Assembly (NCBI GenBank): GCA_020852715.1
Contig: JADZAE010000041.1
Span: 1 to 48,308, forward strand
Direction of reading: 5' to 3'
Source: Deltaproteobacteria bacterium
Lineage (GTDB): Bacteria > Bdellovibrionota_C > UBA2361 > SZUA-149 > JADZAE01
Length of the DNA stretch: 48,308 nucleotides
The translations under genes and the position numbers were made by a program. The stretch's first letter is position 1, and every line of letters starts with the position of its first letter. This document shows, piece after piece, positions 25,267 through 34,016 of the stretch. The notes under the pieces are model-generated. The model worked only from the letters and a program-made list of their open reading frames with translations. It was not told the origin of the DNA and made no database searches.

Positions 25267-26160
25267 ATGTTTAATATAGCAAAGCGCGTCTTCTTGTTCA
25301 TTGCCGTAAATCTTCTCATTTTGGTTACTATTTCGATAGTTCTGAATCTGCTTGGTGTTCAACCCTATATTCAGGATAACGGCATTGATTACCAATCGCT
25401 TATGATGTTCTGTCTAGTTTGGGGAATGGGAGCCTCGTTTATTTCTCTTCTTATGTCGCGAGCCATGGCTAAGTGGTTTATGGGCGTGCGTGTTCTTGAT
25501 CCGGAAAATGCCGGATCCTATCAGTGGTTAGTTAATATGGTAACGCAAATAGCTAAGGCGGCAGGAATGAATAAAATGCCACAAATCGGTATTTATGACT
25601 CGCCGGATATGAACGCTTTTGCTACCGGCCCAACTAAAAATATGTCTTTGGTCGCTTTCTCAACAGGAATTTTAAGTTCAATGAGCAAAGAAGAGATCGA
25701 AGGCGTTGCTGCTCATGAGATTTCGCACATTACCAATGGTGATATGGTAACAATGACTCTGATTCAAGGCGTCGTAAATGCTTTTGTCATGTTCTTTGCG
25801 CGCATTATAGCTTTTGCTGTCGGTCAATCGGTTAAAGATGAAATGCGCCATCTTGTTCAGATGATTACGATAATAGTTTTAGAGATTTGTTTTGGTTTAT
25901 TGGGTATGATGGTTGTTGGTTCGTTCTCGCGTAAACGTGAATTCCGTGCAGATAAAGGCAGTGCCACCCTAGTAGGGCGGGGGAAAATGATTGCTGCTCT
26001 TAAAGCTTTAGAAAGCAGGCAAAGAGTTATTCCCGGCTTAGAAGAACCCGCATCTTTGGCCACGTTAAAAATCTCAGGGAAAAGTGGTAGCTGGATGAAC
26101 TTGATGGCTACGCATCCGCAGTTGTCTGAGCGAATTAAAGCGCTGGAGAGCTTTTCCTAA
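25267..26160 (+). CDS. htpX: Membrane protease HtpX (M48)
   Basis: 297 aa. Zinc protease of the inner membrane that degrades misfolded membrane proteins. The zinc site is HEISH (H150, E151, H154), with the third ligand E225 in KREFRADKGSA. Two N-terminal and two central membrane helices flank the site, as in HtpX. The segment MPQIGIYDSPDMNAFATGP is typical. The ribosome site AGGTG is short. It stands alone. Confidence 0.95.
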   Translation: MFNIAKRVFLFIAVNLLILVTISIVLNLLGVQPYIQDNGIDYQSLMMFCLVWGMGASFISLLMSRAMAKWFMGVRVLDPENAGSYQWLVNMVTQIAKAAGMNKMPQIGIYDSPDMNAFATGPTKNMSLVAFSTGILSSMSKEEIEGVAAHEISHITNGDMVTMTLIQGVVNAFVMFFARIIAFAVGQSVKDEMRHLVQMITIIVLEICFGLLGMMVVGSFSRKREFRADKGSATLVGRGKMIAALKALESRQRVIPGLEEPASLATLKISGKSGSWMNLMATHPQLSERIKALESFS

Positions 26161-26269
26161 GCGTGGGGTTTCCTTAGTATCCATCGCGGCAGAGGTTACG
26201 GGGCGCCTAGTGGTCACGCCTAATATATTGACGCTACGCGTGAAACCGCCATGACGACGCGAACGTTGC

Positions 26270-26288
26270 GGACGGCCAAAGGCCGTCC
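26270..26288. repeat. Perfect hairpin GGACGGCC-AAA-GGCCGTCC
   Basis: Perfect 8-bp arms with a 3-base loop. It is the reverse-strand version of the hairpin at 8526-8546 and is related to the one at 26357-26398. Confidence 0.6.
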
Positions 26289-26356
26289 CTAGTGCGAAAC
26301 AAATTGCCAGAAACAGCAACCGCAAAGGAGTCGGCCTGCATAATTGAACAAGTGCC

Positions 26357-26398
26357 TTTATGATATCGTAAGTAGGGATGACCTTTGGGCATCCGCCA
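26357..26398. repeat. Third copy of the TAGGGA-CC-TTT-GG palindrome
   Basis: TAGGGATGACC-TTT-GGGCATCCG with the preceding TTATGATAT also found at 8508-8547. Substitutions have weakened the stem. Confidence 0.45.
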
Positions 26399-26556
26399 CC
26401 TCCATAACATCATGGTGACCTTCGGCTTTACCGCCTATCTCGGTAGTTTGGTAAAAATATTACTATACACACAAGACTTTTAGTGGTTATTTACGTAGGT
26501 TATTCAACCTGCGCTGACCCGCTATTGTCGTCGGTCCGGCATAAAGAGTGAAATGA

Positions 26557-28674
26557 ATGAAAGCATTGCTACCCTTATATTCACTGAATATATTTATCGG
26601 ATCGGCTTTGCTCTTTCTAATTGAGCCGCTGATTGCTCGTTATATTCTTCCTTGGTTTGGCTCTGTGCCTTCGGTATGGAATTCCTGCCTTTTCTTTTTT
26701 CAACTATGCCTGCTTGCCGGCTATGCTTATGCTCATTTTTTAAACCGTTATTTTTCGCCCAAAAAACAGATCAGCATTCATCTCTGTTTATTAACTGTTT
26801 CTTTACTCTTTATGCCGGTCATTCCGGGGCTGGAGTGGAAGCCGACAGATCCAAGCGCCCCTGAAAAGCAGATAGTATTTTTACTGGCAGCAACTATTGG
26901 CTTGCCATTTTTTTTGCTCAGCGCTACTTCGCCGCTACTGCAAGCTTGGGCTAGCCGCATTTATCAAGAGCGCTCGCCTTATCGACTCTATGCCTTATCT
27001 AATTTGGGTAGTTTGCTTGGGCTATTTAGTTATCCCTTTATTTTTGAGCCGCAACTAACCTTGCGGCTGCAGGCAATATCATGGTCTGTTGTTTATTGTG
27101 CATTTATTATCTTGTCTTTATTTTGCGCTTTGGGTTTTTCTAAGAGTGTCAAAGAGAGCCTATTAATATTACCCAAGAAACAAGAAGAAGCTTTGCCTGT
27201 TACGTCATGTCCGCGTCGGCATTATTTTCTTTGGTTGTGGCTCTCCGCTTGCAGTTCTGTCGTTCTACTGGCGACAACAAATCAAATATTTCAGGAAATA
27301 TCAGTGGTGTCTTTATTTTGGCTTTTACCACTAGCCTTATATTTGATTAGTTTTATTATTTGTTTTGAATATGAAAAGTTTGCAGCCGGCCGCTTGTGGC
27401 TGCTGTTTTTTTGGCTCACCATGGGAGCGTTAATGTGGATGATGGGTCATGATGATAGTGATTCACTCAACATTGCGCTGCAAATCGGGATATTCTCTGC
27501 CGTGGTTTTTGCCTGTTCTGTGCTTTGTCATGCCCAATTGGTTCGTCTCAAACCTCCGGCAGGCCAATTGACGACTTTTTATTTGATGATTTCTTTAGGT
27601 GGTACCCTCGGCGGTGCTTTTGTGATTTTTATTGCCCCAATTATTTTTGTTGGTTTTTGGGAATTTCATTTGGGCGTGCTGCTTACATATTTTTGCTGTG
27701 CGTTACTCATTGTCGGTGGTAAAAATTATTTTCAACGCCTGTGGCTACGTTGCGGCATAGGGATATTATGGCTGCTAGGCTTGGCCGGGTTAATTTATGG
27801 TCTTAAGGCGCATATTAATGCGCGATATGACGACGCTATTGTCTCTGCGCGTAACTTTTATGGAGTGCTTACTGTTACTGAGAATAATCAGGGGACGAAA
27901 TACGTATCGCGCACATTACGCCATGGCCCAACACAACATGGTTATCAATATCTTAGCCCGTATTGGCGTTCTATTCCGGCTGCTTATTATACTTCCCCGA
28001 CAGGAATTAATATTGCTCATCGAAAGCTTTCGGCCATTTTTGAGCGAGGATTAAATATCGGAACAGTAGGTTTGGGGGCAGGAACTATTGCTGCGTTGGG
28101 TTTTGCTGAAGATAAAATTACTTTTTATGAAATCAATCCCTACATTTTAGAAATAGCTACAAATTATTTCACCTATCTGGAAGATAGTCTCTCCCAGTTG
28201 CGAGTGGTAATGGGCGATGCGCGGCTTTCTTTAGAAAATGAGCTTAAGAATAATCCGGGGGGCGACGGTTATGATTTGCTGATATTGGACGCCTTTAATG
28301 GTGACGCTATCCCTGTGCATTTATTGACTCAAGAAGCCTCGCGCATATATTGGCAACACCTAAGGCCTGATGGCATATTGGCTGTTCATATCTCTAATGC
28401 CCATGTGGATTTAACTTCTGTTGTTGCAGCTCTGGCCGCTGATGCCGGTAAGAAAATGATTCTAATTTCCACGGAGGAGGATTTAGACAAGGATACCTAT
28501 GGCACTGATTGGCTTTTGATTACAAATAATGAATTATTTTTAAATGATATTGAAGTGCTGACGTCTGTTCAGCGAGGAATCTCACTGCCCAAGCTAAACT
28601 TATGGACGGATGAATATAGTAATATTTTGCAGATATTAAAACCTATGGTTTGGCCTAAGCTTGTGGCAAATTGA
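26557..28674 (+). CDS. Membrane protein fused to spermidine-synthase-like domain
   Basis: 705 aa. The first ~420 residues form about eleven membrane helices (start YSLNIFIGSALLFLIEPLIA, then FFLLSATSPLLQAWASR and YALSNLGSLLGLFSYPFIFEP), the pattern of the common MFS-like fused spermidine synthases. The soluble C-terminal part has the aminopropyltransferase/SAM fold: GTVGLGAGTIAALG, FYEINPYIL, MGDAR and LLILDAFNGDAIPVHLLT. These proteins are widespread, but neither their substrate nor transport by the membrane part is established. The TPR pseudogene overlaps its stop by a few bases, so the two were once an operon. Confidence 0.82.
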   Translation: MKALLPLYSLNIFIGSALLFLIEPLIARYILPWFGSVPSVWNSCLFFFQLCLLAGYAYAHFLNRYFSPKKQISIHLCLLTVSLLFMPVIPGLEWKPTDPSAPEKQIVFLLAATIGLPFFLLSATSPLLQAWASRIYQERSPYRLYALSNLGSLLGLFSYPFIFEPQLTLRLQAISWSVVYCAFIILSLFCALGFSKSVKESLLILPKKQEEALPVTSCPRRHYFLWLWLSACSSVVLLATTNQIFQEISVVSLFWLLPLALYLISFIICFEYEKFAAGRLWLLFFWLTMGALMWMMGHDDSDSLNIALQIGIFSAVVFACSVLCHAQLVRLKPPAGQLTTFYLMISLGGTLGGAFVIFIAPIIFVGFWEFHLGVLLTYFCCALLIVGGKNYFQRLWLRCGIGILWLLGLAGLIYGLKAHINARYDDAIVSARNFYGVLTVTENNQGTKYVSRTLRHGPTQHGYQYLSPYWRSIPAAYYTSPTGINIAHRKLSAIFERGLNIGTVGLGAGTIAALGFAEDKITFYEINPYILEIATNYFTYLEDSLSQLRVVMGDARLSLENELKNNPGGDGYDLLILDAFNGDAIPVHLLTQEASRIYWQHLRPDGILAVHISNAHVDLTSVVAALAADAGKKMILISTEEDLDKDTYGTDWLLITNNELFLNDIEVLTSVQRGISLPKLNLWTDEYSNILQILKPMVWPKLVAN

Positions 28675-29325
28675 TAAATTTGGGGGTTAACAGAAAGAAG
28701 TATTGGTCAGTGTTAGTAGCTGTTTTTATGTTACAGACCTTAACTGCTGTTTATGCTAACGCTCAAGGCAGCTTAACTGATAAAGTTTCCTATATTCAGT
28801 ATGAAGTGACAGCTATCGAGCATAGAGATGGGGACAAGATAGAGGAATATAGTAAGCTCGTTGATAAAGCGACTAAGCTTGTTGAATAAAATCCCGGTAG
28901 TGCTGATGCTTATTTATGGAAAGGCATAGCTCTATCAGCTAAGGCAAAACATCAGGGAATAAGTGCTTTATCGAGCGTCAAGGAAGCAAAATCTTTATTG
29001 AAGAAATCGATAGTCATTGATCCTAAAAGTTCAGATGGGGCGGCATATCACGCATTAGCTATGCTTTATTTTAAAGTTCCGGCTTGGCCGATAGCTTTCG
29101 GTGATAATGAGGAGGCTAGTCCGAATTTTAAGAAGGCCCTTAAGATTTCTTCAAATATTGATACAAATTACCGCTACGGAAAATTTCTTGCAGAAGAAGA
29201 TCAGTCTGAGGGGGCGAGGAAGTATTTACAAAAGGCCTATGACCTGCCCAATCGACCCAGCCATCGCGAAGATCCTCTTAGAAAAAGAAGAAATAATAGC
29301 CATACTAAATAAAATAAAGAACTAA
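28671..29325 (+). pseudogene. Secreted TPR protein, broken by stop and frameshift
   Basis: A signal peptide (YWSVLVAVFMLQTLTAVYANA) is followed by a helical region up to TAA 28887-28889. The same frame then reads NPGSADAYLWKGIALSAKAK, KSIVIDPKSSDGAAYHALAM, KVPAWPIAFGDNEEASPNFKK and NYRYGKFLAEEDQSEGARKY, two to three TPR-like repeats of a known periplasmic family. Near 29270 the frame shifts, and the expected end (LLEKEEIIAILNKIKN) is found in another frame, closing at 29325. One nonsense codon and one frameshift, with little other decay, point to recent loss. The gene starts inside the end of the spermidine-synthase fusion. Confidence 0.8.
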
Positions 29326-30539
29326 TGCCATACATCAAAATACATATACGGCAGAGCAGGTTTTGCCTTACTGTATGCGTTGGCTAGCTAAGCAAAGCGG
29401 GAGCTTCAAGAAAAAGGCTGAAAAGATTTTTAAACACGCCTGTATTAAAGAAAAGCACACCATAGCTCCGGCAGAGGTAATATTTTCAACCAGAACTTTT
29501 GAAGAGAGAAATAATCTTTATAAGCAAAAAGCAATAGAACTTGGAGCTCAAGCGATGGCGAAGGCCCTAAGTGAAGCAGGGATTCAGGCCAAGGAAATAG
29601 ACTGCTTAATTACGACTTCCTGCACAGGGTATATGATTCCCTCGCCTAATGCTTATGTCGCTAACAAGTTGGATTTAAGATCTGATGTGTGGCACTTGCC
29701 GGTGACCAGTGGCGGTTATGTCGTAAACATCGATCAGGGTAAGCCTAGCAATAAGTTATTTAATTTAATTTACAATATTCATTTTTATCATATTGCCCCG
29801 GCGCTGGGTAAGTTAGTTTTTCACCGCGGGGAATTTAATTCTTTTGTTTTGAACGCTCGCATGGCCGAAAAATATAGTGTTGGTCGCATTTTTCTGGCTG
29901 ATGATGCCACTCATGTCACCCCACCTTTTGTTGGGCAAGGGTTAGCCAGCGGCATCAGAGATGCTCATAACCTCGCTTGGAAATTAAGCTATGTGCTGAA
30001 GGGATTTTTAGTGAATCTTTGTTATCCACCTATGAGCTGAAAAGAAGAGGGCATCAACGACGCATGATCAAGCTCGCTGTAAACCTAGGAAAATTGATGA
30101 TGCCTAAATCGGAATTTCAGGCCAAGATTCAAAATGGTTCCATCAAGCATATTACTAAATTTCCTTTTAAAAAAAAACTAATAGAGATCCGTGGCTGTCG
30201 TATCCAGCCGGTTTACAAGCACGGTTTTATTCACAAAGGGCATAAAAGCGAACAAATATATAATTCAGCCGCGGGTATCCTTTAACGGCCAAACAAAGTT
30301 GCTTGATGATATCCTAGGTCAGGGGTTTTCTGTTATCTCCTTTGGTGGCCAAGCCGAGGACTACTTGCCAGCTAGCGAAATTAGCTATTGGAAACAGCGT
30401 GGGGCAAAAATTTTTACAATGGGGAAAAGATATCACCGATAACGAAAATAATTTTTCCCGTTGGATGGATATGTCCTCTTCTCATGTGATGATAGTGCGT
30501 CCAGACCGATTTATATACCGAACACAAGAAGCAAATTGA
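29326..30539 (+). pseudogene. Collapsed type III PKS / methyltransferase / flavin hydroxylase cluster
   Basis: Three gene remnants follow each other. (1) The N-terminal part of a type III polyketide synthase: FEERNNLYKQKAIELGAQAM, DCLITTSCTGYMIPSPNAY, LDLRSDVWHLPVT; it ends just before the family's catalytic-Cys motif (LGCAGG). (2) Fused in frame is a scrap of a UbiE-like methyltransferase: GGYVVNIDQGKPSNKLFNLI then HIAPALGKLV. (3) The C-terminal half of an FAD-dependent aromatic hydroxylase: GRIFLADDATHVTPPFVGQG then IRDAHNLAWKLSYVLKG, continuing through at least three frames (LLSTYELKRRGHQRRMI; VSFNGQTKLLDDILGQGFSV; MIVRPDRFIYRT) to 30539. The fusion frame at 29363-30040 is open by chance. 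Same gene content as srsA-srsB-srsC of Streptomyces griseus, which makes phenolic lipids. Confidence 0.75.
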
Positions 30540-30578
30540 CCCTTGACTTAGATATGGCTAGCCAAATAGGATAGGCGA

Positions 30579-30977
30579 TCAACCTAATAATGCTAATGCC
30601 GATTTGGTTTCGCCTTGAATGACACACAGGGTTTGCAATTCCGCTCCGCTAAGGTGGTGACCGATTTGCTCAATTAAAAGAAGCTGAGCATTTAAATCAT
30701 CGATTAATCTCGCCTTTAAAAAGTGCAAAGACAGATAATTATACTCGGTATAAATGGGATTAACAACGGCGGTGTCGTAATTGATGGTGTAATTGACCAG
30801 TATCTGTTGCAACAGATCGGCATGTTGAGCATCATTTCGGGCAATGTTTTGCACAGCGTTAAAAGTAGGTGTCTCTTCTTGGATGTAGTAGGGCTCAGCA
30901 ATGGTAATATACTGGGCCAGCGAATGAGCTTTGACTTGATAGAGTTCAATGAGCTTATTTATGGCAATTGTTTCCAT
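30579..30977 (-). CDS. Small helical, ferritin-like protein at end of nuo operon
   Basis: 132 aa. Its ATG lies two bases after the nuoN stop, so it is the last gene of the nuo operon. It is all-helical with four segments; NIARNDAQHADLLQQIL and LSLHFLKARLIDDLNAQLLLIEQI resemble ferritin-like four-helix bundles (E/D..H spacing), but the full set of iron ligands is not seen. No signal or membrane helix. It may be a loosely conserved accessory gene of this operon or an unrelated co-transcribed protein. The function is not assigned. Confidence 0.6.
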   Translation of the reverse strand: METIAINKLIELYQVKAHSLAQYITIAEPYYIQEETPTFNAVQNIARNDAQHADLLQQILVNYTINYDTAVVNPIYTEYNYLSLHFLKARLIDDLNAQLLLIEQIGHHLSGAELQTLCVIQGETKSALALLG

Positions 30978-30979
30978 AG

Positions 30980-32482
30980 CTATAATTTAATATTGGCAAT
31001 TACTAAATCGAAGTCAATCAAGAGCAGCGACAAAACAGCTAAAACTATCAAGCAAGCAGAGGAGAACTTAGAAACAGGTAGTTTTTCTACGGGATCACTT
31101 TCCTCAAGGACGGCGACTTTGATTGGTTTGATATAATAAACAAGTGAGATGACACTGTTTAAAACGGCTAACAAAATTAACAGCAGATAACTAATCCCCA
31201 ACACTGAGTCCTTATACAGTATAGCTAGAGCTTGGTTCATAACCGCACTAAAAAGCAGAAACTTTCCGCTAAATCCCGCTGTTGGAGGTAGCCCGATTAA
31301 AGAGAGCAGAAAAATAAATAAACAAATGACTAGCGTAGGATTTGTTTTACCTAAGCCGCGCCAAGCAGATAAATGGGCATGTCCGTAGCGGGCAATCATT
31401 AAGCTACAAATCCAAAAAGCACCAATATTGGCAATACCATACACCAGGAAATAAAACATTAAACTTTTTATTGCCATCACATGGAGCACACTAAAGGCAA
31501 GCAACATATATCCGGCATGAGCAATTGCTGAGTAGCCCAATAGGCGCTTAAAGTCATTTTGTTTTAGTGCGCTAATGTTAGCCAGAGTCATCGTAACGCC
31601 GGCTAATAAAAATAACAGATAAACAAACAACTCGGATGAAACCTGCCCGTAAACTTTGCCTAAAATAAACATAAAAAGTGACGCCGGAAGGAGTAGGCGA
31701 AAGAGCGCAGCAAAAATTGCAGCTTTGGACACAACGGCTAAGAAGGCTGTTATTGGCGTGGGAGAACCCTGATAAACATCAGGACACCAAAAGTGAAATG
31801 GAGCTATCGCTAATTTGAATAAAATCGCTGCTGTGCTAAGCAATAACACGACAACCAATAAGGCACCGGAGTCATAGTTAGCTAATAGCTCCATACTTCG
31901 TTCAATATTTAGTGTTTTACTGAGCCCATAGATGTAACTAAAACCGTATACGGTCATGGCCGTAGTTAGCGCTCCATAAAGAAAATATTTCATCCCTGCT
32001 TCAGCCGAAGCACGATTAAACTTTTTTGCACTGGCAAGCACGTATGAGCAGATCGAAAGGGTTTCCAATGCAAAGATATAAATAAGGAGATTGTTAGCCA
32101 TTACCAATATAGAAGCCCCTAGTGTGGCGCCAAGGATTAGTGAAACGATCTCGCCATGCTTGACCGGACCAAATTCATTTGTCGCCATAATCAGTAAAAA
32201 GATAACGGCAGAGGCTGAATAAAAGAATAAACGCATATAAAACGCGAAAGCATCGACGATCAAGATTTCAGAAAATGGATAAAGGACAGAATGACCGACC
32301 AGAAGTGCGGTAATAATACCCGCAGCCAAGACGTTTGTGATAACCCCGAAAGCCGCACAAACGAGGCGACTATTTTTTGTCGAAGTAAAGAAATCGGCAA
32401 ACAAAACCACCATTATGCCGCAGGTGGCAACTATTTCCGGGGCCAAAGGCAGAAGATCTAAATAACTAATACTTTCGTTCAT
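30980..32482 (-). CDS. nuoN: NADH-quinone oxidoreductase subunit N
   Basis: 500 aa, about 14 membrane helices. One of the three antiporter-like proton-pumping subunits of complex I. The key membrane glutamate is in IFALETLSICSYVLAS, and the antiporter lysine block is in LLGYSAIAHAGYMLLAF and FKLAIAPFHFWCPDVYQGSPTP. Length agrees with other NuoN proteins (about 480-500). Follows nuoM by four bases. Confidence 0.96.
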   Translation of the reverse strand: MNESISYLDLLPLAPEIVATCGIMVVLFADFFTSTKNSRLVCAAFGVITNVLAAGIITALLVGHSVLYPFSEILIVDAFAFYMRLFFYSASAVIFLLIMATNEFGPVKHGEIVSLILGATLGASILVMANNLLIYIFALETLSICSYVLASAKKFNRASAEAGMKYFLYGALTTAMTVYGFSYIYGLSKTLNIERSMELLANYDSGALLVVVLLLSTAAILFKLAIAPFHFWCPDVYQGSPTPITAFLAVVSKAAIFAALFRLLLPASLFMFILGKVYGQVSSELFVYLLFLLAGVTMTLANISALKQNDFKRLLGYSAIAHAGYMLLAFSVLHVMAIKSLMFYFLVYGIANIGAFWICSLMIARYGHAHLSAWRGLGKTNPTLVICLFIFLLSLIGLPPTAGFSGKFLLFSAVMNQALAILYKDSVLGISYLLLILLAVLNSVISLVYYIKPIKVAVLEESDPVEKLPVSKFSSACLIVLAVLSLLLIDFDLVIANIKL

Positions 32483-32486
32483 AAGT

Positions 32487-34013
32487 TTAACTAAATAATT
32501 TAACGAATGCAGCCGAGCTGTTTTTTACTAAGTCTAAAAGCAAACCGGGAAAACAGCCAAAAACTATGGAAGATAGTGCTAGGGGAACTAAAGCGCAGTA
32601 TTCCCAGACTGTGCAGTCTCGATAAGAGTTATGTGCTTCCTTTGGATCACCCAAATAGACACGCTGCATAGTCAATAAAATATAGCTAGCCGTGAGTAGT
32701 AGGCCGATTAAAGCGATTCCGGTTAGCTCGGCGCTATAGCGATAAACACCAAGAAAAACCAATATTTCACCAATGAAGCCGATCAGCGCCGGTAGTCCTA
32801 GTGAAGAAAAGAAAGCAACTACGGCAAGAGCAAAATAGTTTGGCATTTGTCGGGCTATGCCACCAAAGCGATTGAGATCACGATGATGAGCACGCTCATA
32901 AAGAACGCCAACAATCATAAACATCATGGCTGAGGAAATACCATGAGCGAACATCTGGAACACAGCACCATTGACTCCTTCGTTACTAAGCACGGCAATT
33001 CCCAAGAGGGCATAACCCATGTGGCTAACCGAGCTGTAGGCCACCAACCGTTTGAAGTCAGTTTGGCCGAGGGCACAAAAGGCGCCATAAATTATATTGA
33101 TGACACCTAGTAGCGCCATAAAATACATAACCCAGGAAAGGCTGGCCACTTCCGGAAGTAGTGGATAGTTAATGCGTAAAATACCATAGCCGCCCATCTT
33201 CAAAAGTACACCGGCCAGAATAACCGAGATTGCCGTCGGCGCTTCCACGTGGGCATCAGGTAACCAGGTGTGAAAAGGAAAGACAGGAATTTTAATGGCA
33301 AAACCAATAAATAAACAAAAAAACAGAACGATTTGCAACCAACCGACTGTAGGATGCTCATCAAATGGTCGGCGCATAATAAGCTCCGGAATATTAAAAG
33401 CATATTCATTGAGCCCCAGAGCGCTCATTTTGAAATAATAAGCAAGAATGACCACCAATATCAGCACTGAGCCCAGTAGGGTATAAATGAAGAACTTAAT
33501 CGCAGCATAAGCGCGCCGTTCCCCGCCCCAAATACCAATGAGAAAATACATAGGCAGTAACATTACTTCCCAGAATACATAAAACAAAAAGAAGTCCAAA
33601 GACATGAACACGCCCATCATGCCTGTTACCAATAATAAATATAAAACAAAAAAAGCTTTTACCTGGAGCTTGATGGGAAAGGCGATAAAACATGCCAAGA
33701 AGCTAAGTAAGGCCGTTAAAAAAACCAAACTCACTGCTAGCCCATCTATCCCTAGGCGATAATAAATATGAAAAGATTTAATCCAGGGAAGTTCAATGAG
33801 AGTAGCTTTATTAAAGCCACCTAAAGCAGTGCCGGTGTTTGCCGCATGAGGATCGAAAATATAAACCAGATAAACACTTAAAGCTAAAACCAGTGCGCAA
33901 GTGATCGTAGCAGTAGCTCGAATGAGTTGTAAACGAGCAGCCGGTAAAAATAGAATAATCGCCACACCAAAGATAGGCAAAAAAACGATTAGGCTTAAAA
34001 GTAACTTTTCCAT
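32487..34013 (-). CDS. nuoM: NADH-quinone oxidoreductase subunit M
   Basis: 508 aa, almost the E. coli length, about 14 helices. Proton-pumping antiporter-like subunit. The conserved Glu of helix 5 is in YVFWEVMLLPMYFLIGIWGG, and the channel residues lie in IKIPVFPFHTWLPDAHVEAPT and LVAYSSVSHMGYALLG. Three bases separate it from nuoL. Confidence 0.97.
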   Translation of the reverse strand: MEKLLLSLIVFLPIFGVAIILFLPAARLQLIRATATITCALVLALSVYLVYIFDPHAANTGTALGGFNKATLIELPWIKSFHIYYRLGIDGLAVSLVFLTALLSFLACFIAFPIKLQVKAFFVLYLLLVTGMMGVFMSLDFFLFYVFWEVMLLPMYFLIGIWGGERRAYAAIKFFIYTLLGSVLILVVILAYYFKMSALGLNEYAFNIPELIMRRPFDEHPTVGWLQIVLFFCLFIGFAIKIPVFPFHTWLPDAHVEAPTAISVILAGVLLKMGGYGILRINYPLLPEVASLSWVMYFMALLGVINIIYGAFCALGQTDFKRLVAYSSVSHMGYALLGIAVLSNEGVNGAVFQMFAHGISSAMMFMIVGVLYERAHHRDLNRFGGIARQMPNYFALAVVAFFSSLGLPALIGFIGEILVFLGVYRYSAELTGIALIGLLLTASYILLTMQRVYLGDPKEAHNSYRDCTVWEYCALVPLALSSIVFGCFPGLLLDLVKNSSAAFVKLFS

Positions 34014-34016
34014 AGC

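Larger units (their letters stand above)
26161..26556. other. Intergenic region with two short palindromes
   Basis: No gene is seen. It holds the palindromes at 26270-26288 and 26357-26398. Between about 26455 and 26500 it is AT-rich and may carry the promoter for the membrane/spermidine-synthase gene. Confidence 0.4.
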
